From NCBI GenBank assembly GCA_945869725.1, contig CAMBPO010000096.1:1-6476 (forward strand): a DNA stretch of 6,476 nucleotides, in the 5' to 3' direction. The position numbers and the translations under genes are program-made. Each line of letters begins with the position of its first letter. Position 1 is the stretch's first letter. The DNA is from Klebsiella pneumoniae (GTDB lineage Bacteria > Pseudomonadota > Gammaproteobacteria > Pseudomonadales > Pseudohongiellaceae). The notes under the pieces were generated by a model that had not been told where the DNA came from, ran no database searches, and saw only the letters and a list, made by a program, of their open reading frames with translations. This document shows, piece after piece, positions 5,129-6,476 of the stretch.

Positions 5129-5776
5129 TCACCGGATCAGCAGATCGCGCAGCTCATTGCTGTTGCTGACAATGGCGATGGGTTTGAACTGCGCCAGTAC
5201 CTCTTCGCTGTGAGCGCCCCAGCGCACGCCAATCGATGGCATACCTATGTTTTGTGCCATCTGCAGGTCGTAGCTGGTGTCGCCAATCATCACTGCATCA
5301 GCGGGTTCCAGCTCAAAGTGCTCAAGGATTTCAATCAACATACGCGGATCAGGTTTGGAGCGGGTTTCGTCGGCGCAGCGGGTGATGTGGAACCAGGGGG
5401 ACAGCTGACTGGCTTGCAGTGCCATATCCAGACCGCGCCGGCTTTTTCCGGTGGCGACGGCGCAGCGTCGGTCGGTGGCATGCAGGCCCTGCAGAATGTC
5501 TGTCATGCCGGGGAAAATGTGCTGGTTGCTGGCCGAGGTCGCCATAAAGTGTGTGCTGTAGGCTTCACGCATTAGCATGGTTTGCTCTTTATCCAGGCCG
5601 GGATACAGGCGTTTCAGCGCTTCGACGATGCCGAGGCCGATGATGTCGCGGTAGGCAGCGCGTTCCAATGCCGGGAACCCGGTGCTGACAGCGGCATGAT
5701 GCAAGCAGTCGGTGATGTGTTCGATGGAGTCGACAACGGTGCCATCCCAGTCAAAAATGGCGGCTTTGATGCTCAT
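5129..5776 (-). CDS. HAD-IA family phosphatase (phosphoglycolate phosphatase-like)
   Basis: The protein has 215 residues with all four HAD motifs: DWDGT with Asp9 (nucleophile) and Asp11, VATGKS with Thr109, Lys141 in SKPDP, and GDTSYD with Asp166 and Asp170. A helical cap (about 18-85) between motifs I and II places it in subfamily IA. Such enzymes remove phosphate from small molecules such as phosphoglycolate, nucleotides or sugar phosphates; the substrate cannot be read from the sequence. Start ATG 5776 has only a weak GGAA upstream. It follows smpB by 55 bp on the same strand without a terminator, so the two are probably cotranscribed, and it precedes ssrA by 71 bp. No link with trans-translation is established; the location may be chance. 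Confidence 0.92.
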   Translation of the reverse strand: MSIKAAIFDWDGTVVDSIEHITDCLHHAAVSTGFPALERAAYRDIIGLGIVEALKRLYPGLDKEQTMLMREAYSTHFMATSASNQHIFPGMTDILQGLHATDRRCAVATGKSRRGLDMALQASQLSPWFHITRCADETRSKPDPRMLIEILEHFELEPADAVMIGDTSYDLQMAQNIGMPSIGVRWGAHSEEVLAQFKPIAIVSNSNELRDLLIR

Positions 5777-5831
5777 AAAAAATTCCGGTCAAGGCGGTTT
5801 CAGGTGTTGGCTCAGTCGGTCACTCAGGTGC

Positions 5832-6314
5832 CTAGCGGTTTTTGTGGCGCACAATGCGCTGCTTTTCGATTAACCACTCACGGTCTTTTTCAGCACCGCG
5901 CTTGTCGTGGTCTTTTTTACCTTTGGCAAGCGAGATCTTGCACTTGATCAGGTGGTCTTTCCAATAAATGGCGCTGGCGATGCAGGTGTAACCTTTTTGT
6001 TGAACGTTGGAAAACAGACGTGCGAGCTCTTTGCGATGTAACAGCAATTTTTTGGTGCGGTCCGGATCGGCTATCACGTGGGTGCTGGCGCTGTTCAGAG
6101 GGGTGATATGGCAGCCGAGCAGCCATGCCTCACCGTCCTTGATGATCACATAACTGTCCGTCAGTTGCCCTTTGCCTTCGCGCAGACTTTTGACTTCCCA
6201 GCCCTCAAGCACCAGTCCGGCTTCAAAAGTATCCTCGATAAAGTAATCGTGGAGAGCCTTTTTATTTCGGACAATGGTAGTATCCGTTGCCTTTGCTTTC
6301 TTTGGTTTTGCCAT
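5832..6314 (-). CDS. smpB: SsrA-binding protein SmpB
   Basis: The protein has 160 residues, the usual length. Visible family marks are [19 protein letters not shown] (16-34), GWEVKSLR (38-45), LTDSYV (51-56), GEAWLLG (61-67), ASTHV (76-80), [12 protein letters not shown] (86-97) and the basic tail with KGKKDHDKR (131-139), where His136, Asp137, Lys138 and Arg139 correspond to the residues that act in the decoding centre. SmpB binds the tRNA-like part of tmRNA and stands in for the missing anticodon stem in the empty A site. ATG 6314 is the first start after an in-frame TAA four codons upstream. No Shine-Dalgarno sequence precedes it; instead a perfect TATAAT lies 8 nt upstream. The partner RNA ssrA is downstream on the same strand. 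Confidence 0.98.
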   Translation of the reverse strand: MAKPKKAKATDTTIVRNKKALHDYFIEDTFEAGLVLEGWEVKSLREGKGQLTDSYVIIKDGEAWLLGCHITPLNSASTHVIADPDRTKKLLLHRKELARLFSNVQQKGYTCIASAIYWKDHLIKCKISLAKGKKDHDKRGAEKDREWLIEKQRIVRHKNR

Positions 6315-6322
6315 GGCGGCGG

Positions 6323-6328
6323 ATTATA
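6323..6328 (-). promoter_or_regulatory. Perfect -10 box directly upstream of smpB
   Basis: TATAAT (complement of ATTATA) ends 8 nt before ATG 6314. A start 6-8 nt beyond the box would put the first base of the RNA on or next to the A of the ATG. A fitting -35 box is not visible (TAACGG at 17 bp is poor), and a second -10-like GATAAT lies at 6332-6337, so use of this box is uncertain. Confidence 0.4.
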
Positions 6329-6369
6329 CCCATTATCCGCTGAGGCCGTTAGTACAAGCCTGAAGAGCA

Positions 6370-6404
6370 GATCAATTGATCACAACACAGTAACGTTTTA
6401 CAAC
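6370..6404 (+). promoter_or_regulatory. Candidate promoter of the SNF transporter gene with a 12-bp palindrome
   Basis: GATCAATTGATC (6370-6381) is a perfect palindrome. Its right end, TTGATC (6376-6381), can serve as a -35 box, 17 bp before TACAAC (6399-6404), a four-of-six match to the -10 consensus. A start about seven bases later would leave a leader of only about ten nucleotides, so the assignment is weak. The palindrome could be a repressor site. Confidence 0.3.
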
Positions 6405-6410
6405 AATAAG

Positions 6411-6416
6411 AGAGGA
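6411..6416 (+). promoter_or_regulatory. Ribosome-binding site of the SNF transporter gene
   Basis: AGAGGA lies four bases before ATG 6421, a close but acceptable spacing, and supports this start codon. Confidence 0.65.
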
Positions 6417-6420
6417 TGTT

Positions 6421-6476
6421 ATGGCGGTAGAGCGAGGTCAGTTCAGTTCCCGTCTTGGGTTTATTCTGGCGGCAGC
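6421..6476 (+). CDS. SNF-family sodium-dependent transporter, N-terminal fragment cut by window
   Basis: Only 18 codons are present: MAVERGQFSSRLGFILAA, and the frame runs off the right edge. The string FSSRLGFILAA is the highly conserved beginning of bacterial neurotransmitter:sodium symporter (SNF, LeuT-type) proteins, where it leads into the first membrane helix and the sodium site. Such proteins import amino acids or related small molecules together with sodium ions. The substrate cannot be judged from this piece. It is divergent from smpB, sharing a 106-bp control region, and has AGAGGA as ribosome-binding site. Confidence 0.85.
   Translation, partial: MAVERGQFSSRLGFILAA

Noticed and set aside
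5210..5947. + strand frames opposite the HAD and smpB genes
   Set aside because: Both - strand genes have complete catalytic or family motifs; the + frames are shadows.

Overview
The window looks like ordinary chromosome from a Gram-negative, probably marine or environmental, gammaproteobacterium. The reasons are an E. coli-like one-piece tmRNA with the tag ANDESYALAA, two outer-membrane beta-barrel precursors with Sec leaders and C-terminal Phe, and a linked smpB and ssrA. No genus can be assigned from the sequence alone.

Left part (1-3340), envelope and sensing. A truncated DUF2306-type membrane protein opens the window on the + strand. Two outer-membrane barrel genes follow on the same strand: a MipA/OmpV-family protein (506-1339) and a small OmpA-like/OMP_b-brl barrel (1505-2179). 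Their ribosome-binding regions and signal peptides are clearly homologous, while their mature parts are unrelated. A membrane-anchored LytTR transcription factor (2180-3139, - strand) is convergent with the second barrel gene, with no base between the two stop codons. A 201-bp spacer (3140-3340) holds a start-less open frame that may be a gene remnant, and a 14-bp palindrome that contains both flanking stop codons.

Middle part (3341-4695), Fic gene and repeats. A class II-type Fic AMP-transferase with a C-terminal winged helix is on the - strand. Its likely promoter is overlaid by an AT-rich inverted repeat, with a third copy of the half-site downstream, which suggests autoregulation. Just upstream is a tandem array of a 15-bp unit (seven copies, one shortened) that ends in a 19-bp-stem palindrome. 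The palindrome lies 7 bp beyond the 3' end of ssrA and probably serves as its terminator.

Right part (4696-6476), trans-translation. On the - strand the order of transcription is smpB, a HAD-IA phosphatase gene, then ssrA (tmRNA, complete, 362 nt). SmpB and tmRNA act together to rescue stalled ribosomes; the HAD gene lies between the two partners. Diverging from smpB, the first 18 codons of an SNF-family sodium-dependent transporter run off the right edge.

No clearly new multi-gene system is visible. The observations most worth checking are the shared leader on two unrelated barrels, the Fic operator, the array plus palindrome behind ssrA, and the possibly leaderless smpB transcript.
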